From CAIXRL01 sp964619155 (lineage in GTDB: Bacteria; Eisenbacteria; RBG-16-71-46), in assembly GCA_964619155.1 (NCBI GenBank), contig CAZUEM010000070.1:1-16748 (forward strand): a DNA stretch of 16,748 nucleotides, in the 5' to 3' direction. The number at the start of each line of letters is the position of its first letter. The stretch's first letter is position 1. This document shows positions 7,625 to 14,834 of this stretch, in pieces. The translations under genes were made by a program, and so were the position numbers. Under the pieces are notes generated by a model. It was not told where the DNA came from. It worked only from the letters and a program-made list of their open reading frames with translations, and did no database searches.

Positions 7625-9036
7625 GGGCCGCGCAGCGGCAGCGTGATCGCGAAGCGCGCGCCGCTCCCCGCCGGGCTCTCCACGGTGATGCGGCCGCCGT
7701 GGTTCTCGATCGCCCGGTGCGAGGTCGAGAGGCCGAAGCCGTGCCCCTCGGGCTTGGTCGTGAACATGAACTCGAACATGTGCGGCAGGTGCTCGGGACG
7801 GATGCCGGGCCCGGTGTCGGCGACCACGACGCTGGCCGCCTGCTCGCGGTCGTCGAGCGCCGTGCGCACGCTGATCGCGCGGCGGCCGTCCTGCTCGGCC
7901 ATCGCGTCGGCGGCGTTCACGAACAGGTTGATGAACACGCCCTGGATCTGGCCGACGTCACCGCGCAGCTGCGGCAGCGCCGAGTCCAGCTCGACCTCCC
8001 ACTCGACCGCGCGGAAGCGCTTGTCGGTCTTCACGAACTCGATCGTGGACAGCAGCAGCGAGTTCAGGTCGAGCGGCTCGGCGTTGACCTGGTTGCGCGT
8101 GTAGTCCATGAGCCCCTTGGCCAGCGCGCCCATGCGGCGCGACTGGTCGAGGATGATCTGCGCGTGGCGCGGGGCGCTGTCGAAGCGCTGGCGCTCGGCG
8201 TCCTTGAGCAGCATCTGCGCGCGCGCGGTGATGGCGACGAGCTGGTTGTTGAGCTCGTGCCCGATGCCGGCCGCGAGCTCGCCCTTGGCGGCGAAGCGCG
8301 CGTTGCGCAGGTTGTGCTCCTCGGCCTTCCGGAGGTCGTGGTAGCGGCGGTCCGACTGCAGCAGCATGAACAGCGGCGCGAAGAACAGCAGCACGCCCGG
8401 GTAGCCGATGGCGATGTACGAGATCACCATGAGCGGCACGAGCATGAACGAAGAGGCGTCCAGCTCGAGACGGGCCACGAACAGCCAGTCCTCGCGCAGC
8501 ACGCGCCACCAGCCGCGGCCGCCCGACCACGCGACGGCCAGCGCCACCATCGCGCGGTTGATCGCGAAGTAGGCCAGCGCCAGCGCCACGAACGAGATCA
8601 CCAGCGCCGGCGCGGAGCCGGGCACCAGCTCGGCGCCGCCGGCGGCCACCGGCAGCGCGGCGCGGCCGCCCAGCAGCTCGAACAGCACGCCCGCGATCCA
8701 CGACGTCACCGCGATCATCCCCGCGTTGAACGCCGCGCGCACCCACGGCTTGCGGGCCACGAACAGGTCGGCGGCGAGCGTGCTCAGCGCGCCGATCCAC
8801 ATGCCGGCCTCGGTGCCCCACAGCACGACGGTCGCCAGGCTCGCCGCGGCCGCGAGGCTCCACGTGCCCGCGCCCGAGAGGTTCTGCGTCCACATCGTCT
8901 CGGAGACGAGGCAGATGACGGTCCAGGCGACGAAGTGCCCCCAGTCCAGGTGCAGCATCGGCGGCACGTTCGCGGCCAGCAACGCGAGCGCCGCGAGCAG
9001 CGTGACGCCGACGTAGACGCGCAGGCGGAGGCTCAT
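7609..9036 (-). CDS. Membrane sensor histidine kinase, orphan
   Basis: The 475-residue kinase has an N-terminal region of about seven hydrophobic segments (roughly 7-22, 33-50, 57-76, 78-92, 103-122, 142-170 and 195-226) without an extracytoplasmic domain of any size. A linker with DRRYHDLRKAEEHNLRNARF (229-248) leads to the HisKA domain with phospho-acceptor His260 in GIGHELNNQL. The HATPase domain has the N box (Asn370, Asn374 in INLFVNAADAM), the G1 box DTGPGI (407-412) and the G2 box GHGFGLS (431-437). All catalytic boxes are intact. No response regulator gene lies in the window. The ATG overlaps the dgcA stop (ATGA, 4 bases), and GGGAGGGG lies upstream. The membrane region looks like a sensor embedded in the bilayer; its stimulus is unknown. 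Confidence 0.93.
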   Translation of the reverse strand: MSLRLRVYVGVTLLAALALLAANVPPMLHLDWGHFVAWTVICLVSETMWTQNLSGAGTWSLAAAASLATVVLWGTEAGMWIGALSTLAADLFVARKPWVRAAFNAGMIAVTSWIAGVLFELLGGRAALPVAAGGAELVPGSAPALVISFVALALAYFAINRAMVALAVAWSGGRGWWRVLREDWLFVARLELDASSFMLVPLMVISYIAIGYPGVLLFFAPLFMLLQSDRRYHDLRKAEEHNLRNARFAAKGELAAGIGHELNNQLVAITARAQMLLKDAERQRFDSAPRHAQIILDQSRRMGALAKGLMDYTRNQVNAEPLDLNSLLLSTIEFVKTDKRFRAVEWEVELDSALPQLRGDVGQIQGVFINLFVNAADAMAEQDGRRAISVRTALDDREQAASVVVADTGPGIRPEHLPHMFEFMFTTKPEGHGFGLSTSHRAIENHGGRITVESPAGSGARFAITLPLRGPWGAN

Positions 9037-10055
9037 CGCGCCCCTCCCGCGGGGACCACGCCGAGGCCCGGGCGGTCGTTCGGCGCGATCACGCCGAGCT
9101 CGCGCGGGGCGCCGTCGAACGGGTCGTCGGCGAGCAGCCAGTGGCCGTCGAGGTCGAGGTGGTCGGCGAGCGGCGCGAGCTGGGCCGCGGCCGAGAGACC
9201 GAGGCTCGACTCGATCATCGAGCCGAGCAGGATCTTCATGCCGTGCGCGCGCGCGGCGTGGATCATGCGCAGCATCTCGCGGATCCCGCCGGCCTTCATG
9301 ATCTTGAGATTGACGCCGTCCACGCGCCCGGCGAGCAGTCCGATGTCGGCGAGGCGGTGGCAGCTCTCGTCGGCGAACACCGGGATCGGGCTGCGTTCGC
9401 GCACCCAGCGCAGGCCGTCGAGGTCGCCGCGCCCCACCGGCTGTTCGACGAGCTCGATGCCGAGCGGCTCGATCTCGCGCAGCACGCGCACCGCGTCGGC
9501 GGCGCTCCACGCCGCGTTCGCGTCCACCTGCAGGCGGCCCGCGTAACGGCGGCGGATGCGCTTCAGGTTGTCCACGTCGCCGGGCGCGCCGAGCTTGACC
9601 TTGATCGCCGGGAAGCCGAGCACCTCGTCGAGCTTGCGCTCCATCTCCTCGGGGCCCGCCATGCCGAGCGTCACGCACGAGACCGGCGCGGCGGCGGCGT
9701 CGAGGCCGAGCAGCTTCCACACCGGCAGGCCGAGCTTCTTGCCGATCCAGTCGTGCAGCGCCATCTCGAGCGCCGCGCGCGCCGAACCGTTGCCCATGAG
9801 CGCCGCGTCGAGCCGCGCCCCGATCGCCTCGAGCGCGAACGGGTCGTCGCCGAGGAGCGGCGCCCACGCGTCGAGCGCCCCGCGCATGCTCTCGTAGCTC
9901 TCGCCGTAGTAGTGCGAGGCCGAGCCCTCGCCGAGCCCGGTGATCCCGTCGTGCTCGAGCCGCACGAGCACGTTCCGGTAGTGCCGGTGCGCGCCGTGCG
10001 CGATCCGGAACTCGTGCCGCGTCCGCAGCTCCAGGAGCTCAGCGTGCAGGCGCAC
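9033..10055 (-). CDS. dgcA: Enolase-superfamily amino-acid epimerase: N-acetyl-D-Glu racemase or L-Ala-D/L-Glu epimerase type
   Basis: This 340-residue protein belongs to the MLE branch of the enolase superfamily. The two-lysine acid/base site is IKVK (Lys152, Lys154) and KIMK (Lys251, Lys254). The three metal ligands are Asp178 (VDAN), Glu204 (EQPV) and Asp229 (ADES). The DLD triplet at 301-303, after the eighth strand, is the Asp-x-Asp that in dipeptide epimerases holds the substrate amino group. It directly follows a DUF1611 gene. In marine Pseudoalteromonas such a pair was described as DgcN (D-glutamate N-acetyltransferase) and DgcA (N-acetyl-D-glutamate racemase). The alternative is a muropeptide Ala-Glu epimerase. 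The GTG start at 10055 follows GAGGAG and overlaps dgcN by 17 bases. The superfamily call is firm; the substrate is inferred from context, and so is the symbol. Confidence 0.82.
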   Translation of the reverse strand: MRLHAELLELRTRHEFRIAHGAHRHYRNVLVRLEHDGITGLGEGSASHYYGESYESMRGALDAWAPLLGDDPFALEAIGARLDAALMGNGSARAALEMALHDWIGKKLGLPVWKLLGLDAAAAPVSCVTLGMAGPEEMERKLDEVLGFPAIKVKLGAPGDVDNLKRIRRRYAGRLQVDANAAWSAADAVRVLREIEPLGIELVEQPVGRGDLDGLRWVRERSPIPVFADESCHRLADIGLLAGRVDGVNLKIMKAGGIREMLRMIHAARAHGMKILLGSMIESSLGLSAAAQLAPLADHLDLDGHWLLADDPFDGAPRELGVIAPNDRPGLGVVPAGGAR

Positions 10056-11121
10056 GGGCGGTCCGCTCCTCGAGGCTGCGGGTGAGCGCGTCGGCGAGCG
10101 CCCCGGCGCCGAAGCGCACGGGGTCGGTGGCCGGCAGGCCGGTCTCGCGCGCGGCGTCGGCGACGGCGCGCGCCGCCTCGGCGGGGCCGAGCGCGCGGGT
10201 GTTCAGCGCCACGCCGAGCACGCGCGCGGGGCGCATCCAGCCGGCGAGGCGTTCGTGCTCGGCGACCAGCTCCGGCAGCGGCCGGATGGGCATCGGCTCG
10301 GCGTCGTCGGCCGTGCGCAGCAGCGTCCGCCCCGCCTCGTGGCAGAGGATCATCGCTTCCGGGCAGGCGCCGTGCAGCAGCGACAGCGACACGCCCGAGT
10401 AACCCGGGTGGAAGAGCGATCCCTGGCCCTCGACCAGCACGACGTCGGCGTCCTCCGCCGCGGCCGCGACCAGCTCCTCGGCGACGCCGGCCACGAAGTC
10501 GGAGACCACCGCGTCCACCGCCACGCCCGCGTCGGCGACGAAGATGCCGGTCTGGCCCGTCGCCACGAACGCCGCGCGCACGCCGCGCCGGCGCAGCTCG
10601 TCGCACACCTCGAGCGCGGCGGTCATCTTGCCGACGTTGCAGTCGCTGCCGACCGTCAGCACCACCAGCGCCCCGGTGCGGGCCGCGCGCCGCGCCGCGA
10701 TGGGCCGGCGCGCCGGCGGCCGCCGCACGTCGTGGATGCGCGCGCCGCTGGCCGCGGCGAGCGACGCGAACTCGGGGTCGTCGCCGAGGAAGGCGTGCAG
10801 CCCGGCGAGCACGTCCCAGCCGCGCTCGAGCGCCCCGCCGATCGCCGGGCGCCAGGCGGCGGGCAGGCCGCCGCCCTGCGGCGCGATGCCGACGAGCAGC
10901 GTGTCGGCGCCGTGCGCCGCGGCCGCGGCGACGTCCGCGACCACGGGCAGGTCCCCGCCCACGCCCGCGCACTCGGCGGCGGTGCGGCCGGCGCGCGTCG
11001 AGTCCACGACGCAGGCCACCTCGTCCGAGCGGTAGCGAAGCACGCCGACGGCCGTCTTGGCGTCGGTCGGGCTGAAGTGGCCTTCCGCCAGCAGGGCGAT
11101 GCGCCTGCGCGCTCCGAGCAT
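10039..11121 (-). CDS. dgcN: DUF1611/DgcN-family protein, P-loop ATPase-like; probable D-amino-acid N-acetyltransferase
   Basis: The 360-residue protein has the two-part DUF1611 layout. An N-terminal Rossmann-like part (about 8-135; LLAEGHFSP, LLVGIAPQGGGLP) is followed by a C-terminal P-loop domain. The P-loop is GSDCNVGKMT (158-167), and the family hallmark VEGQGSLFHPGYSGV is at 230-244. Some members were shown to act as D-glutamate N-acetyltransferase working with a DgcA racemase; others are uncharacterised. The pairing with an enolase-superfamily gene directly downstream matches that cluster. The ATG at 11121 is preceded by GAGGGAAG and lies 14 bases after the bshA stop, so it is probably transcribed with the bacillithiol genes. 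The family identity is good; the reaction is inferred from homologues. Confidence 0.85.
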   Translation of the reverse strand: MLGARRRIALLAEGHFSPTDAKTAVGVLRYRSDEVACVVDSTRAGRTAAECAGVGGDLPVVADVAAAAAHGADTLLVGIAPQGGGLPAAWRPAIGGALERGWDVLAGLHAFLGDDPEFASLAAASGARIHDVRRPPARRPIAARRAARTGALVVLTVGSDCNVGKMTAALEVCDELRRRGVRAAFVATGQTGIFVADAGVAVDAVVSDFVAGVAEELVAAAAEDADVVLVEGQGSLFHPGYSGVSLSLLHGACPEAMILCHEAGRTLLRTADDAEPMPIRPLPELVAEHERLAGWMRPARVLGVALNTRALGPAEAARAVADAARETGLPATDPVRFGAGALADALTRSLEERTARAPAR

Positions 11122-11135
11122 GCTCGACTTCCCTC

Positions 11136-12302
11136 TCAGCGCAGCGATTCGTAGACCTTCACGTACTCCTGCACCATCTCCTCGGCCCCGAAGCGCTCGC
11201 GCGCCACGCGCCGCCCCCGCCGGCCCATCGCCCGCCGCAGCCGCTCGTTGCCGAGCAGCTTGAGCGCCGATTCCACGTAGCCGGCGACGTTCCCGGGATC
11301 GTGGAGGAAGCCGGTGAAGCCGTGCTCCACCACCTCCGGCAGGCCCCCCGCGTTGGAGGCAATGACCGGCACCTCGGCGCTCATGGCTTCGAGGGCCACG
11401 AGGCCGAAGCTCTCCGACGAGCTCGGTAGTACGAATACATCGGCAAGCGGCAGCAACTCCTCCATGCAGTCCTGGTTGCCCAGGAACAGCACGTCCCGGT
11501 GCACCCCCAGCTCCCGGGCCATCTGCTCGGCCCCGGGCTTCTCGGGGCCGTCCCCGATCATGACCAGCTTCGCCTGCATCCGGCGCCGGACTTCGGCGAA
11601 CATCTGAATGATCACCGGTATGTTCTTGACCGCGCGGAAGTTGGAGGCGTGCATCAGGACCCGGGTGCCGGGCGCGGCAAGGCCCAGCCGGCCGCCCTTG
11701 CGGGGGGCGAAGACGTCCGGGTCCACGAAGTTGTAGATCACCTGGATGGGACGCCGGGTCCCGAACGTCGCCTCGGCCCGTTCCTTGAGGTAGCGGCTCA
11801 CGGCCGTCACCCGGTCGCTGGACTCGATCCCGAACTGCGTGACCCGGTAGTAGGCCGGCTCCGCCCCCACCACCGTGATGTCGGTGCCGTGCAGGGTCGT
11901 GACCACGCCGAGGTGCCGGGGCAGCAGCATCTGCCGGGCGAGGTAGGCGCTGGTCGCGAACGGCATCGCGTAGTGCACGTGCAGCACGTCGAGGCTGTAG
12001 TTCTCGGCGACCTCGACCATCTTGGCCGCGAGCGCGAGGTTCGACGGCGCCTCCTCGAACACCGGGTAGTAGGCCGGGCTCGACTCGTGGAAGAACACGT
12101 TCGACTCGAACTGCCGCAGCCGGAACGGCAGCCGCGAGGCGATGAAGTGCACCTCGTGGCCGCGCTTGGCGAGCTCGAGGCCGAGTTCGCTCGCGACGAC
12201 GCCGCTGCCGCCGAAGTGCGCGTAGCAGCTGATGCCGATGCGCATCGGGCGGCGCGCGCGCGACGTGCGGCGCGCCGGGCGCTTCGGGGCGGTCTTCTTC
12301 AT
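11136..12302 (-). CDS. bshA: N-acetyl-alpha-D-glucosaminyl L-malate synthase BshA
   Basis: BshA is the first bacillithiol enzyme; it joins UDP-GlcNAc and L-malate. The 388-residue protein is a GT4 glycosyltransferase with GT-B fold. The N-terminal loop is FGGSGVVASELG (30-41), a BshA hallmark, with HVHYAMPFA (108-116) and LHGTDITVVG (137-146). The retaining E-x7-E motif is Glu297/Glu305 in SSSESFGLVALEAM. The start at 12302 overlaps the bshB1 stop as ATGA and is preceded by GGGAGGAGG, so it is preferred. It adds a Lys/Arg-rich leader of 19 residues over the usual start (MRIGISCY at Met20, 12245), which lacks a ribosome-binding site. Glycogen or capsule glycosyltransferases are alternatives, but the flanking bshB1 and bshC make BshA secure. 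Confidence 0.95.
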   Translation of the reverse strand: MKKTAPKRPARRTSRARRPMRIGISCYAHFGGSGVVASELGLELAKRGHEVHFIASRLPFRLRQFESNVFFHESSPAYYPVFEEAPSNLALAAKMVEVAENYSLDVLHVHYAMPFATSAYLARQMLLPRHLGVVTTLHGTDITVVGAEPAYYRVTQFGIESSDRVTAVSRYLKERAEATFGTRRPIQVIYNFVDPDVFAPRKGGRLGLAAPGTRVLMHASNFRAVKNIPVIIQMFAEVRRRMQAKLVMIGDGPEKPGAEQMARELGVHRDVLFLGNQDCMEELLPLADVFVLPSSSESFGLVALEAMSAEVPVIASNAGGLPEVVEHGFTGFLHDPGNVAGYVESALKLLGNERLRRAMGRRGRRVARERFGAEEMVQEYVKVYESLR

Positions 12303-13018
12303 GCGGCGCCTCCTCCCGGGGAGAGCAGCGCGCGCGCGTCGCGGAGCGCGAGCGGGCCGCGGCTGCGGTAGCCCTCGCCGAACGTGCCGCCGGCGAGCGC
12401 GCCGAAGACGCGCGCGCGCGCCTCCATCTCGGCGCGGAAGCCCGGGGCGGTGAGATAGGTGGATTCGCCCGCGGCCGGGTCGAGCTGGCTCGCGTGCGCC
12501 TCGAGCGCGGCCGTGCGCTGCGCCCACACGGACGTCACGTCCACGACCAGCGTCGCGCGCGCATCGCCGCGGTAGAGCGCGTGGAGCAGCCGCGCCGGCC
12601 GCCAGCGCCCGCCCTCGGCGGGGTACTTCGCGAGTCCCGCGAGGTAGCAGGCCCGGGTCACGAGGTGCGAGGCCTCGACGTGGTCGGGGTGGTCGTCGTC
12701 GCGGTGCGGCGCGACCACCAGCGCCGGGCGGTGGCGGCGGATGCACGCGACCACGGCCGCGAGCTGCGCGCGGTCGTGGCGGTCGAGGCCGCCGTCCGGG
12801 AGCCCGAGGCACTCGCGCGAGGCCGCGCCCAGCGCCCGCGCCGCGGCCGCGGCCACGCGCGCGCGCGTCTCCGGGTCGCCGCGCGTGCCCAGCTCGCCGC
12901 GCGTCAGGTCGGCGAGCGCGACCGCGTGGCCGTGCTTGGCGAGCAGGGCGGCCAGCCCGCCGCAGGTGAGCTCGATGTCGTCCGGGTGCGCGCCGAAGAA
13001 CAGCGCCTCGCTCGCCAT
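12299..13018 (-). CDS. bshB1: Bacillithiol biosynthesis deacetylase BshB1
   Basis: The 239-residue LmbE/PIG-L-fold zinc deacetylase removes acetate from N-acetylglucosaminyl malate, the second bacillithiol step. Zinc ligands His11 and Asp14 (GAHPDD, with Asp13 as likely general base) and His113 (HRDDDHPDH) are present. The ELTCGGLAALLAKHGH segment (16-31) and LTRGELGTRG (38-47) match BshB1 closely. The ATG at 13018 overlaps the bshC stop as TGATG and is preceded by GGAGG at a 4-base spacing. Related LmbE proteins act on mycothiol or antibiotic intermediates, but the position between bshC and bshA decides. Length is normal (about 235). Confidence 0.95.
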   Translation of the reverse strand: MASEALFFGAHPDDIELTCGGLAALLAKHGHAVALADLTRGELGTRGDPETRARVAAAAARALGAASRECLGLPDGGLDRHDRAQLAAVVACIRRHRPALVVAPHRDDDHPDHVEASHLVTRACYLAGLAKYPAEGGRWRPARLLHALYRGDARATLVVDVTSVWAQRTAALEAHASQLDPAAGESTYLTAPGFRAEMEARARVFGALAGGTFGEGYRSRGPLALRDARALLSPGGGAA

Positions 13019-14637
13019 CACGCCTCCAGCAGCCAGTGTTCGTGGACGCCCGTCGCGGCGAGCATGGCGTGCTCGGCGGCCGCCTCGCAGAGCCCGCCCA
13101 CCACGCCGGCGCCGCGTCGCGCCACCGGCTCGAGCGAGGCCAGCCGCCGCTCCTGCAGCCGGTCGCCGGGCAGCAGCACGTAGCGCAGGCGCCGCCACGC
13201 CGGGTGCTCGCGGTCGAGCCGCGAGCGCACCTTGCCGACGAGCCCCTCGTGCAGCCGCGCGAACTGGTAGTCCACTTTGCCGCGCGCCGACTCGACCATC
13301 TGCGGCAGGCTCGCGTCGAGCGCCCGCGAGGCCTCGCCGAAGCGCTCGAGCCCGTCGAGCGCGGCGGCGCGGGCGCGCACCAGCTCGCCCTCGAGCTCGG
13401 GCGGCAGGCGATGCTGCGCGACGCGCGCGAGGACCGCGTCGGCCGCGGTCACGACCTCCCACGGCTCGGCGCCCGCCGCCGCCGCGAGCTCCAGCGCCTC
13501 GGGCGGCAGCCAGGTGGCGCCGAAGCGCGGCACCGGCATCGCGGGCCGCGCCCCGACGCCCTCGAACACCTCGCGCAACTGCGCGAGGTAGGCGATCTCG
13601 CCGGGCCCGCACGCCATGGCCACGGTCGGGAACACGGCGTCCTGCACCGCGGGACGCAGCGCGACGCTGGGGCTCAGCACCGCGGCCGCGCCGCGCGCGC
13701 GCGCTTCGGCCGCCGAGAGCTTGCGGCGGCCGCCGCCGGCGATCTCGAAGACGAACGATTCGAGCGCGCCCTCGGCGAGCGGCCGGCGGCCGGCGAGCGC
13801 CTCGAGCCGCCCGCCGGCGGCGTGCGCGGCCGCGTGCAGCGCGTCGGCGTTCGCGAGGTAGCGCTCGATCACCGGCCGCGCGGCGGCGCGGAACTCCGGC
13901 AGCCGAGGGTCGATCACGACCAGGCCCTGGCCGGCGAAGAGCGCGAGCAGCAGCGCGCTGGTGGCCTCGCCGAGGTCGCGCGCGTGCGCGAGGGCCCCGC
14001 GCGCGAGCGCGGCCGCCTCCGCCCCGCCGGCCAGCCCGGCCCAGTGCGCGCACGCGGCCTCGGTCAGTTCGGCGAGCGGCGCGGCGGCGATCGCGCCGAC
14101 GAGTCCCCCGTCGGCGTGCGCCGCGTCGGGCAGCGCCAGGTCGTGCACCACGAGCGCGGCGTCGGCGACGGTGGCGTGGCGGATCTCGGCGAAGTCGGAG
14201 TCCTCGCCGTGCATCCAGAAGAGCGGCACCGCCGGGATGCCGGTTCGTTCCGCCACCGCGGCGGCGAACCCGGCGGCCGAGGCGGTCTTGTGCAGCGAGT
14301 AGAGCGGCCCGCCGAGCGGCGCGGGCTGCTGGCCGGCCACGGTCGCGACCGCTTCGCCGCGCGCGAGGCGCTCCAGGTTCGCGAGCGAGGCCGCCCCGGC
14401 GCCGAGGCGGCGGTGGTAGTCGGCCATCGCGCGCGCGAGCGCCGGCTCGAGCGGAGCGCGCTTGGCCTCGGCGAGCGAGCGCACCGCGGCCGTGTCGGTC
14501 CAGCCGCCCGCGAAACGCTCGCGCGCCACGGGCCCGCCCGCGAGCAGGTCGGTCGTGAGCGGGTCGTGCAGCCGCTCGGTGGGCGTGCCGGGCGCCCCGC
14601 GCAGGCGGCCGCGGACGGCGAGGGTGCCCGCGGTCAC
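13018..14637 (-). CDS. bshC: Bacillithiol biosynthesis cysteine-adding enzyme BshC
   Basis: BshC adds cysteine to glucosaminyl malate, the last step of bacillithiol synthesis. I choose the GTG at 14637, giving 539 residues, the same length as I recall for Bacillus subtilis BshC. Hallmarks are AGQQPAPLGGPLYSLHK (101-117) and FWMHGEDSDFAEI (140-152), which correspond to the family GQQ..GPLYT.HK and FW..GEDHDF motifs. The C-terminal part is rich in Glu/Arg/Leu and probably forms the coiled-coil domain (about 400-480). An upstream in-frame ATG at 14715 would add 26 Pro/Arg-rich residues, but a promoter places the transcript start downstream of it. No strong Shine-Dalgarno sequence precedes the GTG; a short leader ORF overlaps it. 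The gene starts the bsh-dgc operon. Confidence 0.9.
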   Translation of the reverse strand: MTAGTLAVRGRLRGAPGTPTERLHDPLTTDLLAGGPVARERFAGGWTDTAAVRSLAEAKRAPLEPALARAMADYHRRLGAGAASLANLERLARGEAVATVAGQQPAPLGGPLYSLHKTASAAGFAAAVAERTGIPAVPLFWMHGEDSDFAEIRHATVADAALVVHDLALPDAAHADGGLVGAIAAAPLAELTEAACAHWAGLAGGAEAAALARGALAHARDLGEATSALLLALFAGQGLVVIDPRLPEFRAAARPVIERYLANADALHAAAHAAGGRLEALAGRRPLAEGALESFVFEIAGGGRRKLSAAEARARGAAAVLSPSVALRPAVQDAVFPTVAMACGPGEIAYLAQLREVFEGVGARPAMPVPRFGATWLPPEALELAAAAGAEPWEVVTAADAVLARVAQHRLPPELEGELVRARAAALDGLERFGEASRALDASLPQMVESARGKVDYQFARLHEGLVGKVRSRLDREHPAWRRLRYVLLPGDRLQERRLASLEPVARRGAGVVGGLCEAAAEHAMLAATGVHEHWLLEA

Positions 14638-14705
14638 CGGCCGCGCCCCGCGATTCGGGCGTGGTCGGGCTTCGCGGGGGCGGGATCGCGGGGGGGCGTG
14701 CGCAT
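14634..14705 (-). CDS. Possible 23-codon leader ORF upstream of bshC
   Basis: An ATG at 14705 opens a 23-codon frame that ends in TGA at 14636-14634, overlapping the bshC GTG (GTGA, 4 bases). It lies at the predicted transcript start, so it would be read from a near-leaderless message and could deliver ribosomes to the poorly marked bshC start. The peptide is Pro/Arg/Ala-rich (starts MRTPPRDPAP, ends IAGRGR) and has no recognised homologue. Composition alone could produce such an ORF by chance, so support is limited to its placement. Confidence 0.25.
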   Translation of the reverse strand: MRTPPRDPAPAKPDHARIAGRGR

Positions 14706-14713
14706 GCCGGGGC

Positions 14714-14743
14714 ATCCTAGGTCGGGGCCGGAACGGGGGTCAA
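14714..14743 (-). promoter_or_regulatory. Predicted sigma-70 promoter of the bsh-dgc operon
   Basis: Minus-strand TTGACC (14743-14738), 18-base spacer, TAGGAT (14719-14714, four of six -10 positions). Transcription should start near 14707, just before the ATG at 14705 and about 70 bases before the bshC GTG. It is the only good promoter I see ahead of the eleven same-strand genes that follow. Confidence 0.5.
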
Positions 14744-14772
14744 AGCGAACGGGCACGGCGGCTGCGATGCGG

Positions 14773-14816
14773 GCGAGGCCCCCGCGGTTCCCCCGGAGTT
14801 CCGGCCGCGGCCTCGC
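14773..14816 (-). terminator. Large GC hairpin between the CMD-family gene and the bsh operon
   Basis: Arms 14773-14780 and 14809-14816 (GCGAGGCC/GGCCTCGC) are perfectly complementary. Further pairing follows inside (14784-14787 with 14805-14808; 14793-14796 with 14801-14804), with CCC and TTCCC bulges on one side and an AGTT loop. It lies 19 bases past the stop of the upstream gene and before the bshC promoter, so a terminator is most likely. There is no T run after the stem. Confidence 0.45.
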
Positions 14817-14834
14817 GGGGCGCCGGCGCCGCGC

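Noticed and set aside
12243..12245. Shorter BshA start at Met20
   Set aside because: It fits the usual family N-terminus but has no ribosome-binding site, whereas the ATG at 12302 has GGGAGGAGG and an ATGA overlap.
14638..14715. Longer BshC start at ATG 14715
   Set aside because: The 26 extra residues are Pro/Arg-rich and outside the family domain, and the -10 box overlaps this ATG, so the transcript would begin after it.
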